Assembly (NCBI GenBank): GCA_963585895.1
Contig: OY757916.1
Location: forward strand, 17,973,129 to 18,037,128
DNA length: 64,000 bases
DNA from: Sepioteuthis lessoniana
Lineage: Eukaryota; Mollusca; Cephalopoda; Myopsida; Loliginidae
Direction of reading: 5' to 3'
Part shown: positions 1-11,339 of the stretch, piece by piece
Layout: every line of letters starts with the position of its first letter
Position numbering within the stretch: the first letter of the stretch is position 1
Translations under genes and position numbers: made by a program
Notes under the pieces: model-generated
Database searches by the model: none
Told to the model about the DNA's origin: nothing
What the model saw: only the letters and a program-made list of their open reading frames with translations

Positions 1-179
1 AGCCTTTTAATGGGAGTGTGATCTTACCATAAAAGGTACTCTTCCGACATATTCCAACGAATATTGACAGAAACATAACTATGAAAGAACATTCCCCCGA
101 CAAAAAACAAGAAATGAAAAATATGAAAAGAACCCAAAGCCATAAATGTATAGTGCAATTAAACAGGATTTTTAACAAC

Positions 180-418
180 TAAGGTTTGCTGTGGTTTCTA
201 TGTTTAAAGCCATACCAATTTTCGTCGGGTAATGTCAAATGCATCCATCTAAAAGAACATGAGTGATAATATCTAACTAATAATAGAGGAGATATAAGCG
301 GGTTCAAACGTTTCCCTGGGGGTATTAGTCCGAAAGAGAACATCATAGCACTATTGGAGTTCGAATTCACTTACTACAATGTCGCAGTCCAGCACATAAG
401 CCACTACGCCATTCTCCC
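180..418 (-). repeat. SINE-2 (tRNA-headed), degraded copy
   Basis: Reverse complement gives a tRNA-like head (A-box region GTAGTGGCTTATG, B-box-like GAATTCGAACTCC) followed by the body seen in other SINE-2 copies (1025-1235, 49987-50222). The left end carries a decayed version of the shared tail near 185-215. Polymerase III promoter function is inferred from family resemblance; this copy has lost much of its A box. Confidence 0.6.
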
Positions 419-1024
419 ACGCTTTTGAGTTTAATCTATTAATTATTACACTTTACGAGGAAGATCATTTAATTTTCTTAAGTGAATCTATCCAAAATTA
501 TCTAAATAGTCCACTGTCAATTTAATAAATAATTTTTACACTTTGGTCAGAAGGAATACACATAAATATAGTCTAAATTAATGACGAAAAATATTTCATT
601 AGTTCTTTTTTTTTTTACATTTACAAATACAATCAGACATATTCTTTAATTTAGTTCCAGCAAAAGGGGAATCTCCATCAAGTCTACAATGATCTATCCA
701 CGACTCTTATTACAAATTCTAATGTGTAGTGGGGTGGCTGTTGCAAATGGGGTTAGTAAAGTTGGAAAGTGCTTTTAAGAAAAGATAATTAATTTTTTTT
801 AAATGTCACTGTCCGACATTTTCTATTTATTTCTTTATTTCTTTATTTTATTTTATTTTTTGAATAGATCATTTTCTTTCTTTTCTATTTATTAATGACC
901 TTAGAAAGGTTGTTATTAATTTGGTAATCCTCCAGAGTCTCCAGGAAAAATAACTTTTATACAAGAAAGTTTTATATATTAAAGAACTTTTTTGTTTTTA
1001 ATTTTGATCTTTGGATTTTTATTC

Positions 1025-1235
1025 CTCGTCCTTGTGGTGTAATGGTTACAGCGTTGGATTGCGGAATCGTGACTAGTAAGTTTGAACTTCCCTTGCACTA
1101 TTACGTTCACTTTCGGACAAGCTATGAAACCCCTTTATCATCCCAGCTAAATAACCTCACAGCTGTTCTTCAAGAAGGATGTCTTTGTCATTAAATAACC
1201 CATAAAGGTTGATGTTCCATTTAACAAAGAAACCA
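1025..1235 (+). repeat. SINE-2 (tRNA-headed) with 3' hairpin tail
   Basis: The head 1030-1100 has the A-box-like TGGTGTAATGG and a weakened B box. The body has the ATTACGTTCACTTTCGG block shared with 15115-15131 and 50064-50080. The 3' tail CATTAAATAACC...GGTTGATGT (1190-1215) is the hairpin tail found on Repeat E. No 3' CCA-ready acceptor stem is present, so this is a SINE and not a tRNA gene. Confidence 0.75.
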
Positions 1236-1339
1236 AACCAAGGTATCTATTTGAAAATATTCTAAAGCTCAAGCAGTTTGGAATTGATTACTCGAGAATT
1301 TTTTATACTAAACCATATGGCTTTGTGGGTTGTTTGTTC

Positions 1340-1555
1340 TCCAATGGTCTAGGAGACCATGGTTTGATCATACCAAATATTCAAAAATAGTGCTTCATAC
1401 CTCTTTGTTTAAAACTTAGCGTTATAAAGTATGTATCAAGGGTAAAGAGGAACAATCCTGCGAAAGGAATAGCACCCTTCCTAATACCTCAATGTTGTAG
1501 CTATTGAAAAAAGAGCCTTCGGGTTGCCCTCGATTCCGGACGCCAATTAGGTAAA
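1340..1555 (+). repeat. SINE-3 copy, 5' truncated
   Basis: Shares with 58340-58610 (+) and the reverse of 8298-8562 the order: a CATACCAAA block, ACTTAGCGTTATAA (elsewhere ACTCAGCATTATAA), ATCAAGGGTAAAG, TAGCACCC, TAGCTATTGAAAA and GAGCCTTCGGG. The tRNA-like head is largely missing. It is non-coding. Confidence 0.65.
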
Positions 1556-1624
1556 CTTCTGTCAACATATCAAAGACTAATTTATCGTTTTTAACGGCAT
1601 ATAATCTCGTCTTGGTTTTTATTC

Positions 1625-1815
1625 TGCTTAGAGGTTAGGTTTGGTTTCTTTGTTTAATAGCATATCAACCTTTATGGGTTATTTGATGCTTAACCATCCT
1701 TGAAGAAGAAAAGTAGTGATACCATTCAACCTATAGACGAGGGAATAAAGAAGTGCATAGCTTTCTCGAGGGCATTAGTCTGAAAGGGAACATTGCAGAA
1801 CGAGTGGAGTTTTTA
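1625..1815 (-). repeat. SINE-2 fragment with hairpin tail
   Basis: The tail appears at 1650-1692 in reverse orientation (GCATATCAACC...GGGTTATTTGATGC). It is followed by the SINE-2 body (TTAGTCTGAAAGGGAACAT). The tRNA head is lost at the right side. Confidence 0.55.
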
Positions 1816-1867
1816 TGGGGTGTGTCTTGATTATGCCACTAAACTGTCTCTGATGGTGAGACTCTAG

Positions 1868-2593
1868 TGTTATATAATTACGGAATGATTTTTTTATATT
1901 AATCATTTTTCGTTAATTATATTTCATGATTCAGTTTGGTTGGGCTTTGAACTATTCGGGTCTTAGTACAGGTGCACAGACATTGGGTACAGTTTACGCT
2001 CGTGCGCGGAGGATATGACAATCACAATTGTCATAATAAACCCCAGATAGGAAATGGACTGGAGTGTGAATGATGTCATGCCCGGAAGCGATGGGCAGAG
2101 AATTTGGAGATTTTTTAAAAAGACGTCAGTTGGGTCTCGGCTGTGGGCCAGTCGAGTTGGTCGTTTACTGGGGACCAGTCCAGTTGGTTGTCGAATGGAG
2201 ACCAGTCGAGTTGGTAGTCGATTTGGGCCATGTAGACGGATCGTAGAAGTTGAGTTCCGACCATGGTGTTGAGAAGTTTGGGTTTCGACCGTTGAAGGCA
2301 TACGGTTGAGTTTTACGGGTCCCGACCGGCAAAGATGAAAGGAGATCTAAAACTCCACGAGATGTGCCAAGCGTTTGTGTTTTGTTAACATGGTATGATA
2401 CGAAAGACTTTTAAGAATTGTGTCTCTCTCTCCTCGTGTCGAAGAATCGGACTCAGAAGTCAAGAAGTTAATAAACGTTCGTATCTTAACAACAGTTAGT
2501 TCACCTGTTAATGTGTTGTGTATTTCCCTATATTTGAGTCCTCCCGAGTTGTTGCATATGTATACCGTTTATGATTGATATGGCTATACAACA
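1868..2593 (+). mobile_element. Solo LTR, family B
   Basis: Begins TGTTATATAATTACGG and ends CTATACAACA, the TG...CA ends of an LTR. Homologous along its length to 37580-38151 (+) and 51840-52498 (-). It contains an ATGATGTCATG plus CCGGAAG pair (2067-2087), a polyadenylation-type AATAAA (2469-2475) and a TGTGTCTCTCTCTCC block. An internal set of GAGTTGG-type repeats (2120-2220) makes it longer than its relatives. No matching 4-bp duplication is visible, and no gag-pol follows. Small ORFs inside it are not genes. Confidence 0.7.
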
Positions 2594-3160
2594 TATTCCA
2601 AGAGATTTGGGAAATACGGAATACATCTTTACTGCAATTACTCCCAGGTCCACTTTGACCCGGAGAGGTAGTACCTGTGTCAAGTAGAACAGTTCAAAAG
2701 AGATTAGCCTCAAAAGTAAATTTATATTAACATATTTTGTTTTGTTGTTTGTCAGAAGTTGTGTTTTTTCACAGAAATACTTTTCAAAATGGCGCATAGA
2801 TTGGATCTTAACAAAAGAGAATAATTTGTTCCAATGTAGCACAAGGCTTTATGAGTCGAGCACCCAATGAAACTCGAACTCATTCGTATAAGTTTGCTAG
2901 TCTACCTTGCTAACCATTACACCCCTAATAGGTACTACCACTCCGACAGAGAATAGAACTAGGAGCAATGGTAATGAAGGGGTACCACACATCCCTTACA
3001 GCACCAGAAGTGGAGCCTCACCAGTTAAGTTTCATAATCCTACTACGTTTTTTTGGGTGTATCTTGATTATAACACTAAACTCTCTGATGGTGAGACTCT
3101 ATTCTAAGAGCTTTGTAGAATGTGGAGAACCTCTTCATTGCCATTACTTCCAGGTCCACT
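2594..3160. repeat. Repeat E fragments with a SINE-4 head between them
   Basis: 2594-2700 matches the Repeat E segment with the GGTCCACTTTGACCCGGAG hairpin. 2845-2925 is an antisense tRNA-like SINE-4 head (reverse of the 11341-11430 copy). 2930-3160 holds inverted and direct Repeat E pieces. The ORFs here are by-products of these repeats. Confidence 0.55.
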
Positions 3161-3275
3161 TTTTTGGTCAGTTCGAAGCCATTTTCTCTGATTTTGTCGA
3201 TCGAAGTTCTAAGCACGTAGTCTAGGCAGATGATAAAGAGGTATGGGACTAGGGTGTCCCCTTGTACTAATGTTG
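3160..3275 (-). pseudogene. RTE-like reverse transcriptase fragment
   Basis: Minus-strand translation gives the palm-domain stretch QGDTLVPYLFIICLDYVL followed by RTSIDKIRENGFELTKK. This is nearly identical to residues 47-81 of the reading frame at 9267-10130, so it is a short piece of the same LINE. Flanks are Repeat E, and the fragment is truncated on both sides. It cannot be functional. Confidence 0.8.
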
Positions 3276-3289
3276 AATAACAAAATCTG

Positions 3290-3720
3290 AAACCGTTCAA
3301 TTGAGTGCAAACAAATGATGAATATTAAACAGAATCATGAGTGTTAAGAATGTTTGAAATCATTTAAACTAAGTTCAAAAATGGAATTATTTTTGTTCGA
3401 TAATATTTGAAACCATTTAACAGTGCATAAACAAATGATTGATAGTGTATAAATAAAGTGTTGAATAAAAATACTTGAAACCATATAACTGTGTGCAAAC
3501 AAATTAGCTCTGGATAGTTTGCAAATACTATAACAAACCTTTCATATGAATAATATTAAATGGAATTATTAATGTTGAATAAAAATCCTTGATACCATAT
3601 AACAGTGTGCAAACAAATAAAGTTCCGTACCAATTATTTGCTCACAGATCACTTATATCAACACGACTTGGCATTCAATGACCCACAAGGGTTGATATAT
3701 CATTAAAACAAATAACGTTA
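3290..3720 (+). repeat. AT-rich tandem part of Repeat E plus hairpin tail
   Basis: Units of the type GAAACCATTTAACAGTG...CAAACAAAT recur four to five times with drift. The block ends in the shared tail (GGCATTCAATGACCCACAAGG..., about 3670-3710). Beyond it, 3720-4300 is AT-rich with no feature I can support except weak reverse copies of the same units near 3790-3840. Confidence 0.5.
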
Positions 3721-4307
3721 CCTTTCTTTTTGTTGTTATTTTTTTACTTTTTGTGAAAATAATTATATATTTTTAAGTCATTATTTCTAATTTATAATAG
3801 TCATTTGTTTGCATTCAGTTATATTGTTTCAAGTAACTATTAATCCTTAGTAAACAATTATAGCTTCAAGTAAATACTGTTAATGCAAATAATTTTCAAT
3901 TATATGATATTATAGAGCACAGAATGATTTTGTTCTTTTTTCTAAGGACAGAAGAAAGGAAGAAAGGAAGATGACGATACCTTTTTAATTTAAATTTCAT
4001 TTCTGGGTTCAACAATCATTCTGCGGGTGCAAAAAATTCTTCCTGAATCCAAATGAAATGGTTGCGTCTCCCATACAAGATATTAAAAATACACTAGGTG
4101 TTTTCGGGTTGATATATCCAAATTTGGTGTTTTGATGGTGGGTGGTAAGTCCATTTGGATCTTACCTCTCTGCAGGGCTTTCTGCACACGAGTATAGTGT
4201 ATTATAATAAGCATACATAATAATCAAATAATCACATTACTATATATCTTTTTCGTCTGAGCAAATGTTAGGTAGCTAAACTATAACTACAGTTGTGAAT
4301 TTGTTTG

Positions 4308-4540
4308 TTTATTGTTTTTAACGGCATTTCAACCTTCTTGGTTTATTTAATACCAAATCCACCCTTTCTGAAGGACAGTAGGGGTTCTATTTAACGCATT
4401 GCTGGGAGGATAGGGGGCTTCATAATTTTCCCAATGGTGTTTGTCCGAAAGTAAACGTAATAGCGCGACTGGAATTCGAACTCGCTTACTACGATTCCGT
4501 AGTCCAGCGATTTAACCATTACACCACAAGGACCGCCCCT
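4308..4540 (-). repeat. SINE-2 copy with hairpin tail
   Basis: The reverse complement starts CGGTCCTTGTGGTGTAATGG (A box), has a B-box-like GCGAGTTCGAATTCC and ends in the tail (4320-4368 on the plus strand). It is nearly full length. Confidence 0.75.
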
Positions 4541-4849
4541 CCTCGTGATTTTAAGTCTCAAAGGAAAAACGAAACATTTTTCTATGCGTAAATTAATCTT
4601 AGTTCATTAGACGCTTAAAGAGAACCTGGCCAAGAAATATTGACTTAATAAATAATACTGTCGACAGTAACAATACATTAAGTGTTCCTACTACTATGGT
4701 CTTACACCAGATTAAACTAAGTTTAATTGATAACTATTTTAGATTCTTTATGAAAAAAACGGAATGTCTAGCAAGTTAGTTTTATACACCATTACTGCTC
4801 TGAGTTACATCCTCAACGTGTGCTTTCATTACCATAGTCAGCGCCCTAT

Positions 4850-5282
4850 CTGCGAGTCATAGAATATGCTGACTGTAGAGGGGGTTAGCCCAACCCAATG
4901 GCATGTCTTAAGTATGGAACTAAAATGCATATGGTGGTGAGGCTCAACTTCTGGAGAACGAATGAATGTGAAGTACCTCCTCATTGACATTACTGACCCG
5001 GAGTTGTTATACCTGTTAGGGTGTCATTATAGGTTAAATAGATCTCTTTGCAAATTATTTTTGTTGTATAGAACGCATGGTATATAACCATTCGCCCAGT
5101 CGGTTGGAGCGGCAGAACATACCAGCAACATCTCTGGAGATGGGTAAGACCCTATCCAACGAGTGTTCTGGAGATTTGAGGAAGGGGGAGTACTCCTTAA
5201 TCGCCATTGCACCCAGTTCCACTCTGACTCAGAGTGGTAGCAACTAGGAGAGTCCTATCTATGGGTTAAATAGAATTGTTGA
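4850..5282 (+). repeat. Repeat E copies, partial
   Basis: Two overlapping partial copies are present. Diagnostic blocks are CCCAGTCGGTTGGAGC (5096), a TCTCTGGAGATGGGTAAGACC block, and the short hairpin CCACTCTGACTCAGAGTGG (5219-5237). The shared tail runs to about 5290 and was the target of the SINE-1 insertion at 5293. Confidence 0.6.
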
Positions 5283-5292
5283 TATGCCATTA

Positions 5293-5553
5293 TGGAGGTG
5301 CCCGTGGTGTAATGGTTATCGTCGTAGGAAATGTACACGGTGATACGAGTTCAAATCCTGGACGAAGCTTATTGCATTTTACATAGCACTAATACTCTTT
5401 GTGAAAGGTATGAATCCAATTATTCTCCCTCCAGCTATATATGAAGCATTTAGTCAAGGAGAAGGAAAACTCTGAATTCAAACCGGTTAAATTCCGCTTA
5501 AACATTGACCTTGTGTCATATCCTACCCGAGCGGAGGGGTTGGTAAATATGGG
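5293..5553 (+). mobile_element. SINE-1 (tRNA-headed), full length
   Basis: The head GGAGGTGCCCGTGGTG... has an A box TGGTGTAATGG and a B box GAGTTCAAATCC. The body and the 3' end (GCGGAGGGGTTGGTAAATA) match the SINE-1 copies at 13889, 15041, 19521, 40899 and 54574. A 10-bp target duplication TATGCCATTA flanks it (5283-5292 and 5554-5563). It inserted inside the hairpin tail of Repeat E. Confidence 0.85.
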
Positions 5554-5794
5554 TATGCCATTAAAATCAATCAATCAATCCCATCGTCAGATAAAAAAGG
5601 ATTTTTCTCGTCCCCAGATTTGGTTTTGGAGGTACAACTGATGTCACGTGTATTCAGTAGGAATAGCCTGGCTAAGACTATTCATTACCTGAGCTATAAA
5701 TACCTTTAAATTCAGAGTTTTCTCTCTCCTAGATTGGTTGCCACACCATGTTTAAAGAGCCCCGACAGCGTTGCTAATTACTCATGGGTCGAGG

Positions 5795-6320
5795 TGTGAC
5801 ACTATGAAGTGGGTGCGCCAAGCAGATGATCTTTTTTTTGTTTTGACGCAAAACCAAACAAAGGCCTGAGCGCGGGATCTTCGACGCGACCGGAAGTGGG
5901 CAAGGAAACACCAGTCAGAGTGGTTGGAAAAATGAACCCAGAAAAGGCAGTTGGCGAAGGGTGACGCAGAGAGGCAGTTGGCGAAGGGAGACGCAGAAGG
6001 GCAGTCGACAACGGTCAGCAGAAGGAAGCAGTGAGGGAGGGCCAGTCAGGATGAGTGGGCATCCCTAGTAGCTTTGTAGAAATTTCGCTAGAAATACACG
6101 CTAGCGTTAGTCTACAGATGCACAGGGAGTACAGTGTTACAGAACTCTCCTTCTTGCACTTTGAGTTGACCGAAGCCCTTATAGCTCGTTTGTTCTTTGT
6201 TCTTCTTCTCCCGCTCCCTCGGTTGTATTTCTTGTGGCCATAAAGAAATGTGTGATGCCCCTATCGGAACCACTAGATGAATCACCGGCCAAGACAGAAT
6301 CGTTTCAAGAAGTTGATAAA
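5795..6320 (+). mobile_element. LTR-like repeat, family D
   Basis: Starts TGTGACACTATG and is homologous to the reverse strand of 44040-44538. Shared blocks include a GCAGACGATC-like stretch, ACCGGAAGT, three to four imperfect GGCAGTTGGCGAAGGG repeats (5945-6005), and GAAATGTGTGATGCCCCTA near 6243-6265. The right boundary is uncertain because homology continues past the last candidate CA. ORFs here are not supported as genes. Bases 6480-7130 hold nothing I recognise beyond AT-rich sequence. Confidence 0.55.
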
Positions 6321-7170
6321 TACTGGGGACCGAAGGGGTATTGTCACAGAGGGAGAATAGTTGGATGCATACCTTTTCCACGGGTATTATCGCTAGGGGA
6401 AATATATAAGGCCTCGTTTAGTCTGCGACCTCGGACAGATGTGTCCACTTCCAATAATGATAACCACTAATCCACGTGCGCCTCCATTATAATAAATCCA
6501 AGCTTATTAGATCACTCTTTTGTAGTAATCATCATAATATAAACGTTAGTTCATAGGAGAGTTTAAGGCTCACAGAGTACTCCCACAAGTGTTGCTTTGT
6601 TCCAGACTAAGCTAGATTGAGTAAATACTTATAAAAAGCTTTGATTTCTATCTGTTTTAACTTGATTGATTAGTCTAGTACAAGTGCGTCCTGACTGAAA
6701 AATTCCTTCAGAGGAACAGTTCTAGAATTTTGTGCATCGTGTTTATTGCATCAGTAATTATTGCATGACTATCTGACTCTGATAACCGTTTCAGATATCT
6801 TCTTTTTTTTTGGGGGGGGGACCTCATACACTCTCGTTCTTCTTGGTTTTTCTCTTTTTCTTTTCGAACACTTCTAATGGTAATGCACTTAATAAAGTCT
6901 AAAATGAAATATTGCAATTCACAGCGTGACCTCTCACTTGATGCCTTCTAATATTATACTTTATATCAGTGCTGTCAGGATGACCCACCGCTGAGATGCA
7001 ACATGATTTCAAGGAACTTTTCATTACCACTACTGCGTGTGGTCAATTGATACCACTGTTTGTATTATAGTGAAATTTTTTTTTTTTTTCATTTGTAGAT
7101 TTTGGCGTTTATTATGCCATAAAACTGTTATTCAAAAATATTAACACAGCATGATACACAAGAAAGATTG

Positions 7171-7174
<4 letters not shown>

Positions 7175-7229
<55 letters not shown>

Positions 7230-7253
7230 GTGTGCGTGTGTGTGTGTGTGTGT
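7175..7253. repeat. (AT)n then (TG)n microsatellite
   Basis: About 52 bp of AT followed by about 25 bp of TG with one cytosine. It is a direct read of the sequence. Confidence 0.97.
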
Positions 7254-7309
7254 ATATTTCACATGAAAAATATCTCATCACCTGAGATAAATAGTGAACC
7301 ATTCCGTTT

Positions 7310-7377
7310 TGATTGCGAGGAAAGAAAGAAAAGAAATAAAACACAATATCCTTCAGAGAGAAAAAGAAAGAAAAAAC

Positions 7378-7435
<58 letters not shown>

Positions 7436-7552
7436 AAAGAAGAAATAGTGTTATGCATCTGAAGTTTATCATCTTCCTCGGTGGAATAGGAAGGAAGGAA
7501 GGAAGGAAGGAAGGAAAAGAACACAATATTCATCGGGGAGAAAAAGAAAGCA

Positions 7553-7591
<39 letters not shown>

Positions 7592-7741
7592 AAGAAATAG
7601 TGTTATGCATTTAAAGTTTATCGTCTTCCTCGGTGGAATAGAAAAGGAGGAAGGAAGGAAGGAAGGAAGGAAAGAAAGAAAAAGAACACAATATTCATCG
7701 GAGAGAAAAAGAAAGCAAACAAGAAAAAAAAACAAAAAAAA

Positions 7742-7780
<39 letters not shown>

Positions 7781-7900
7781 TAGAGACAAAGACAGACAAG
7801 AAAAGAAGAAATAGTGTTTTGGATCTGAAGTTTATCGTCTTCTTCTGTGGAATGGGAAGGAAGGAAGGAAAGAAGGAAAAAGAAAAAGAAGATAGAGTGG
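7310..7900. repeat. Complex (GA)n/(GGAA)n tandem array
   Basis: Higher-order units each contain GAAATAGTGTT, CTGAAGTTTATC or its variant, a GGAAGG run, ACACAATATTCATCGG and then a GA run. Clear unit starts lie at about 7440, 7593 and 7806, so unit length varies (about 150-215 bp) with the length of the inner runs. The apparent ORFs are low complexity (RERERE and LSLSLS). Confidence 0.9.
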
Positions 7901-8297
7901 AAGGAAAAAGAAAACCATTGATAGATTGTGATAAATGAAGATAGAAATAAAGAATCCTTATTTTGATTGCTTATTCAATTCTGTACAGGAAGAAACTTTT
8001 TTTCTTTTTATATCATTCTTCTTAAATTGGGAGGTTTACAAAAAAGATTTATTCGTGTATTAAAAAAATCATACTTATCTGAGTAATATTAGAGCATTCA
8101 GGGCTATCAAAACTTTCAACTATTGTAAATGGAACTGACAGACAACTTATCTAGAAGAAGGAAAAACTATGATTTTAAAACCTATTGTTCAGGATAATCT
8201 GTAGTACATTGGTGAATCATTTTATTGTTATCAGCTTATCTCAAAGCGCGTCTGGATTTTCAAGAGCCTTCACCACTGTAAAAACATCATATACATA

Positions 8298-8562
8298 GTA
8301 AAAGTAAGTAAAGTTGTCTCCCTTTAGTCGAGGGTGACCAGAAGGCTCCCTTTTCAATAGCTACTACACAGATGTGTTGGGGAGGGCGCTACTCTTTCCC
8401 CTGGAAAGCACAGCTTTACTCTTGATACATACCTTATATTGCTGAGTGTTAAGCAAGGAGGTATCAAGTACCATTTTAAAAGTCTTTGGTATGACGCGAC
8501 CTAGGATTGAACATAAGTCTCCCGAAATATTGGCGAACACTCTACCCACTGGGTCACATAGG
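8298..8562 (-). repeat. SINE-3 (tRNA-headed), near full length
   Basis: The reverse complement has a tRNA-like head (GGGTAGAGTGTTCGCC as A-box region and a GGTCGCG-adjacent B-box region). The body TACCAAAGACTTTTAAAA...GCTATTGAAAAGGGAGCC ends in CCTCGACTAAAGGGAGACAA. It matches 58340-58610 and 58895-59155. Confidence 0.7.
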
Positions 8563-8639
8563 TAATCCAATAGGTCAGATCTTTGACTAAGTAGTTGAGT
8601 CCTCTTACTTCAAGATGAACAGGAGAGTTCAAAGTCAAT

Positions 8640-8885
8640 AATAATAATAATAACGAAAAGAGAGCAAGTACTTGGACCTTGCCCGAGAACTAAAAAATAC
8701 ATGGAACATGATGGTGACAGTGAGACTATTTGTAATTGGTGCGCTTGGAACGACCTCCAAAGTCTTCGTAAGGGGGATGGAAGAGTTGAAAATCGAAGGA
8801 CGAGCAAAGACAATCCAAACTACAGCATTGTTAAGATCGGCTAGAATACAGAGAAGAGTCCCTGGGACGTAAGAAAACCTGCTGT
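8640..8885 (+). pseudogene. LINE-B 3' coding fragment
   Basis: Plus-strand translation contains KYLDLARELKNTWNMMVTV, then VIGALGTTSKVFVRGMEELK and IQTTALLRSARIQRRV. This is the C-terminal end of the LINE-B second ORF, also seen at 11600, 12190, 16270, 17290 and on the reverse strand at 62440. It is truncated at its 5' end and joined on the right to an LTR. It is not functional. Confidence 0.75.
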
Positions 8886-8892
8886 CATTCAC

Positions 8893-9365
8893 ACAGTTAT
8901 ATATTGACCCTCGACCGAGCCGTCAATCAAGAGATGCACCAATGTAAATAAGCGGAAGCAGGTGGATGTCAAACAAAAATATAACCAGGTGCAACAGACG
9001 GCTTGAGTCAGTTCCAGTTCCAGTTGCAGTTGGAGTCAGTTGGGGACAACATGCCGAATTGAGAGCCAGCGGCAGGCAGAGGGCTTTGGGCCCTCAGTGA
9101 CCCACGGTTGAGCAGCCCAGCCAGAATGCGAAAGAAGTGCTGCTATGGTCAGAAGAACTTGGGGTCAATATATAGCAGTCTGTCCCCGTGTCCAACTCAC
9201 CTCACACACAAGAAACATCACCCTTTCGACAATAAAATGTGTGAGATATATTTTTTATAAGGAAGTGTGTTCGTTCGTTCATTGAAGTTCGTCATCATTG
9301 TTGACGATGTTTCCGCTTATATTTATATTTGTAAATGTACACGTACTTTTACTTTGGTGTACGTT
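8893..9365 (+). mobile_element. LTR-like repeat, family C, degraded
   Basis: Shared landmarks with 45823-46320 (+) and 47861-48269 (-): TATTGACC near the start, GTTGAGCAGC, a GAAAGAAG block, GGGGTCAATATATAGCAG, the ACACACAAGAAACATCACCC region and the AATAAAATG polyadenylation region (9230-9239). The right boundary is placed where RTE-like reverse transcriptase homology starts. Target duplications are not visible. Confidence 0.6.
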
Positions 9366-10298
9366 GGAGACACAGAATACTTCGACATTGTAGCAGGAGT
9401 ACTACAAGGGGACACGCTGGCTCTGTACCTCTTTATCATTTGTCTAGACTACGTACTTAGAACATCGATTGACAAAATCAGAGAGAATAGCTTCGAGCTG
9501 ACGAAGAAAAGAAGCAGAAGGTACCCCGCAACAACAATTACCGACGCAGACTACGCCGATGATATAGCGATACTGGCAAATACACCCGACCAAGTCGAAA
9601 CACTACAGCATAGCTTGGAACGAGCAGCAACAAGTATAGGCCTCTATGTTAATGCACACCAAACGGAATATATGTGCTATAATCAAACGGGGGACATCTC
9701 CACTCTTGAAAGAACCCCTCTTAAACTAGTAGACAAATTCACTTACCTAGGAAGCAGCGTCGAATCAACCGAAAAGGACATCGAAACTAGGTTAACAAAA
9801 GCATGGACAGCTATCAATAGGCTATCGATTATATGGAAATCAGACCTAAACGATAAAATGAAACGCAGTTTCTTCCAGGCAGCGGTCACATCGATACTGC
9901 TATACGGATGCACTACATGGACGCTAACAAAACGGCTGGAGAAGAAGCTAGACGGCAATTACACAAGAATGCTGCGTGCAATCTTGAACAAGTCCTGGCG
10001 GCAACACCCCACAAGACACCAACTGTACGACCACCTGCCTCCTATCACGAAAACTATTCAAGTTAGACGAACCAGACATGCAGGACACTGCTGGAGAAGC
10101 AGGGACGAACTCATAAGAGATGTACTCTAATGGACCCCCACACATGGCCGTGCAAAAGCAGGACGACCAGCACGAACATACATTCAGCAGCTATGTGAAT
10201 ATACGGGATGTTGTCCGGAAGACCTACCGAGGGCGATAAACGATAGGGAGGAGTGGCGAGAGAGGGTCAGGGATATCCGTGCTACCAGTGCGACATGA
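9267..10298 (+). pseudogene. RTE-like LINE reverse transcriptase, 3' part
   Basis: An open frame of 287 codons runs 9267-10130. Residues 44-50 (GVLQGDT) and the catalytic YADD at 96-99 are reverse transcriptase palm motifs; the thumb region and C-terminal RRTRHAGHCWRSRDEL follow. The first ~30 residues come from the upstream LTR, not from the LINE. A TAA at 10128-10130 replaces a leucine codon found in the copies at 26972 and 40080. LINE homology continues to about 10298 and ends in (ATG)n. The endonuclease and palm N-terminus are missing. RTE-clade assignment rests on the short tandem-repeat tail and C-terminal motif style. Confidence 0.85.
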
Positions 10299-10334
10299 TG
10301 ATGATGATGATATGTATACGTCCAGATATATATG

Positions 10335-10735
10335 AGTATACAACAAGACTCCAGTGAAAGACAATCAGCTAACGCTGGTGTGAAGAACTAATATAGTAAT
10401 AGCAAACTGGCAAGATTGCATACGAGAAGACTTAAAAATGGCAAAGGAAAGGAAACCTCAAGAAAGAAATTGAATCACTTCACAAAATAATGCCATAAAG
10501 ACCAATTATGCAAAAACAAAAATGATAGTATGCTACAGAAAGCAAGTGTAGCTAATGGGGTTAGAGATGAAACGGTTGATCACATAATGAGGGAATGCAG
10601 CAAACTAGCACAAAAGGAGTACAAGACACGGCATGATTGAGTGGGAAACGTGATCCATTGGAAATTGTGCAAGAGATCTAAATTTGACTATACGACCAAA
10701 ATGTATATGCACAAACAAGAATCCCTCATAGAGAA
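10335..10735 (+). pseudogene. LINE-B internal-to-C-terminal fragment
   Basis: Broken frames contain a cysteine/histidine region and the stretch KLAQKEYKTRHD followed by VGNVIHWKLCKRSKFDY. These align with 15890-16060 of the long LINE-B copy. Several stops and shifts are present. It is followed at 10745-10800 by a reverse hairpin tail. Confidence 0.65.
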
Positions 10736-10925
10736 TATTGATCTATTGGTTTTGTTTTATGGTATATCAAACCTTGTTGGATATTTAATGCCAAATTCTG
10801 TTAATGAACACATACATATGCATATTCAATATAGGATTTGTAAATACATATTTGATTGGTAAAATTTTTGGTTTGAAATTTAATGGTTTATTATTTTTTA
10901 TTAATAATTTTTTTCTAATAACGTT

Positions 10926-10928
<3 letters not shown>

Positions 10929-10961
<33 letters not shown>
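10929..10961. repeat. (AT)n microsatellite
   Basis: About 33 bp of perfect AT. The flanking 10830-11330 is T-rich with no other feature I can support. Confidence 0.95.
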
Positions 10962-10964
<3 letters not shown>

Positions 10965-11339
10965 TTGTTTACATTTGTTTTTGAGTGTTTATTCAAATTT
11001 GGCTTAAATCCATCTGTAAATTTTTTTTCTTTCATTTGGAGTAATGTGTAATCTTAAGTTTGGTATATTGGCATAATTGTAAATAATCTTCACTACATTT
11101 GTATAGGTGTTTCGATTCTATTTTCTGTTATTTTAATATTTCTCTTGTGAAGTGATATTCTGGTTTTGAGGGTCTGTGTTGGTCCTATGTATATTTTTTT
11201 ATACTTGTTACATTCGATAATGTAGTTTACGTTTTTGGGATTCAAATTAAATCTTTATATAGTTTGAATTTTGTTTCCGGCTTCTTAAAGGTATAGGATT
11301 TTTCCTTCTATGATTATATCACATATTTCTCATCGTTTG

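Noticed and set aside
1025..1100. Possible tRNA gene
   Set aside because: A and B boxes are present, but the acceptor stem does not pair and the sequence continues into a SINE body repeated elsewhere. The same holds for heads at 5293, 11341, 15041, 49987 and 50900.
1963..2301. 112-codon minus ORF and 72-codon plus ORF
   Set aside because: Both lie in the family B LTR, whose other copies do not keep the frames open.
7141..7814. RERERE and LSLSLS ORFs
   Set aside because: They are translations of (GA)n tracts.
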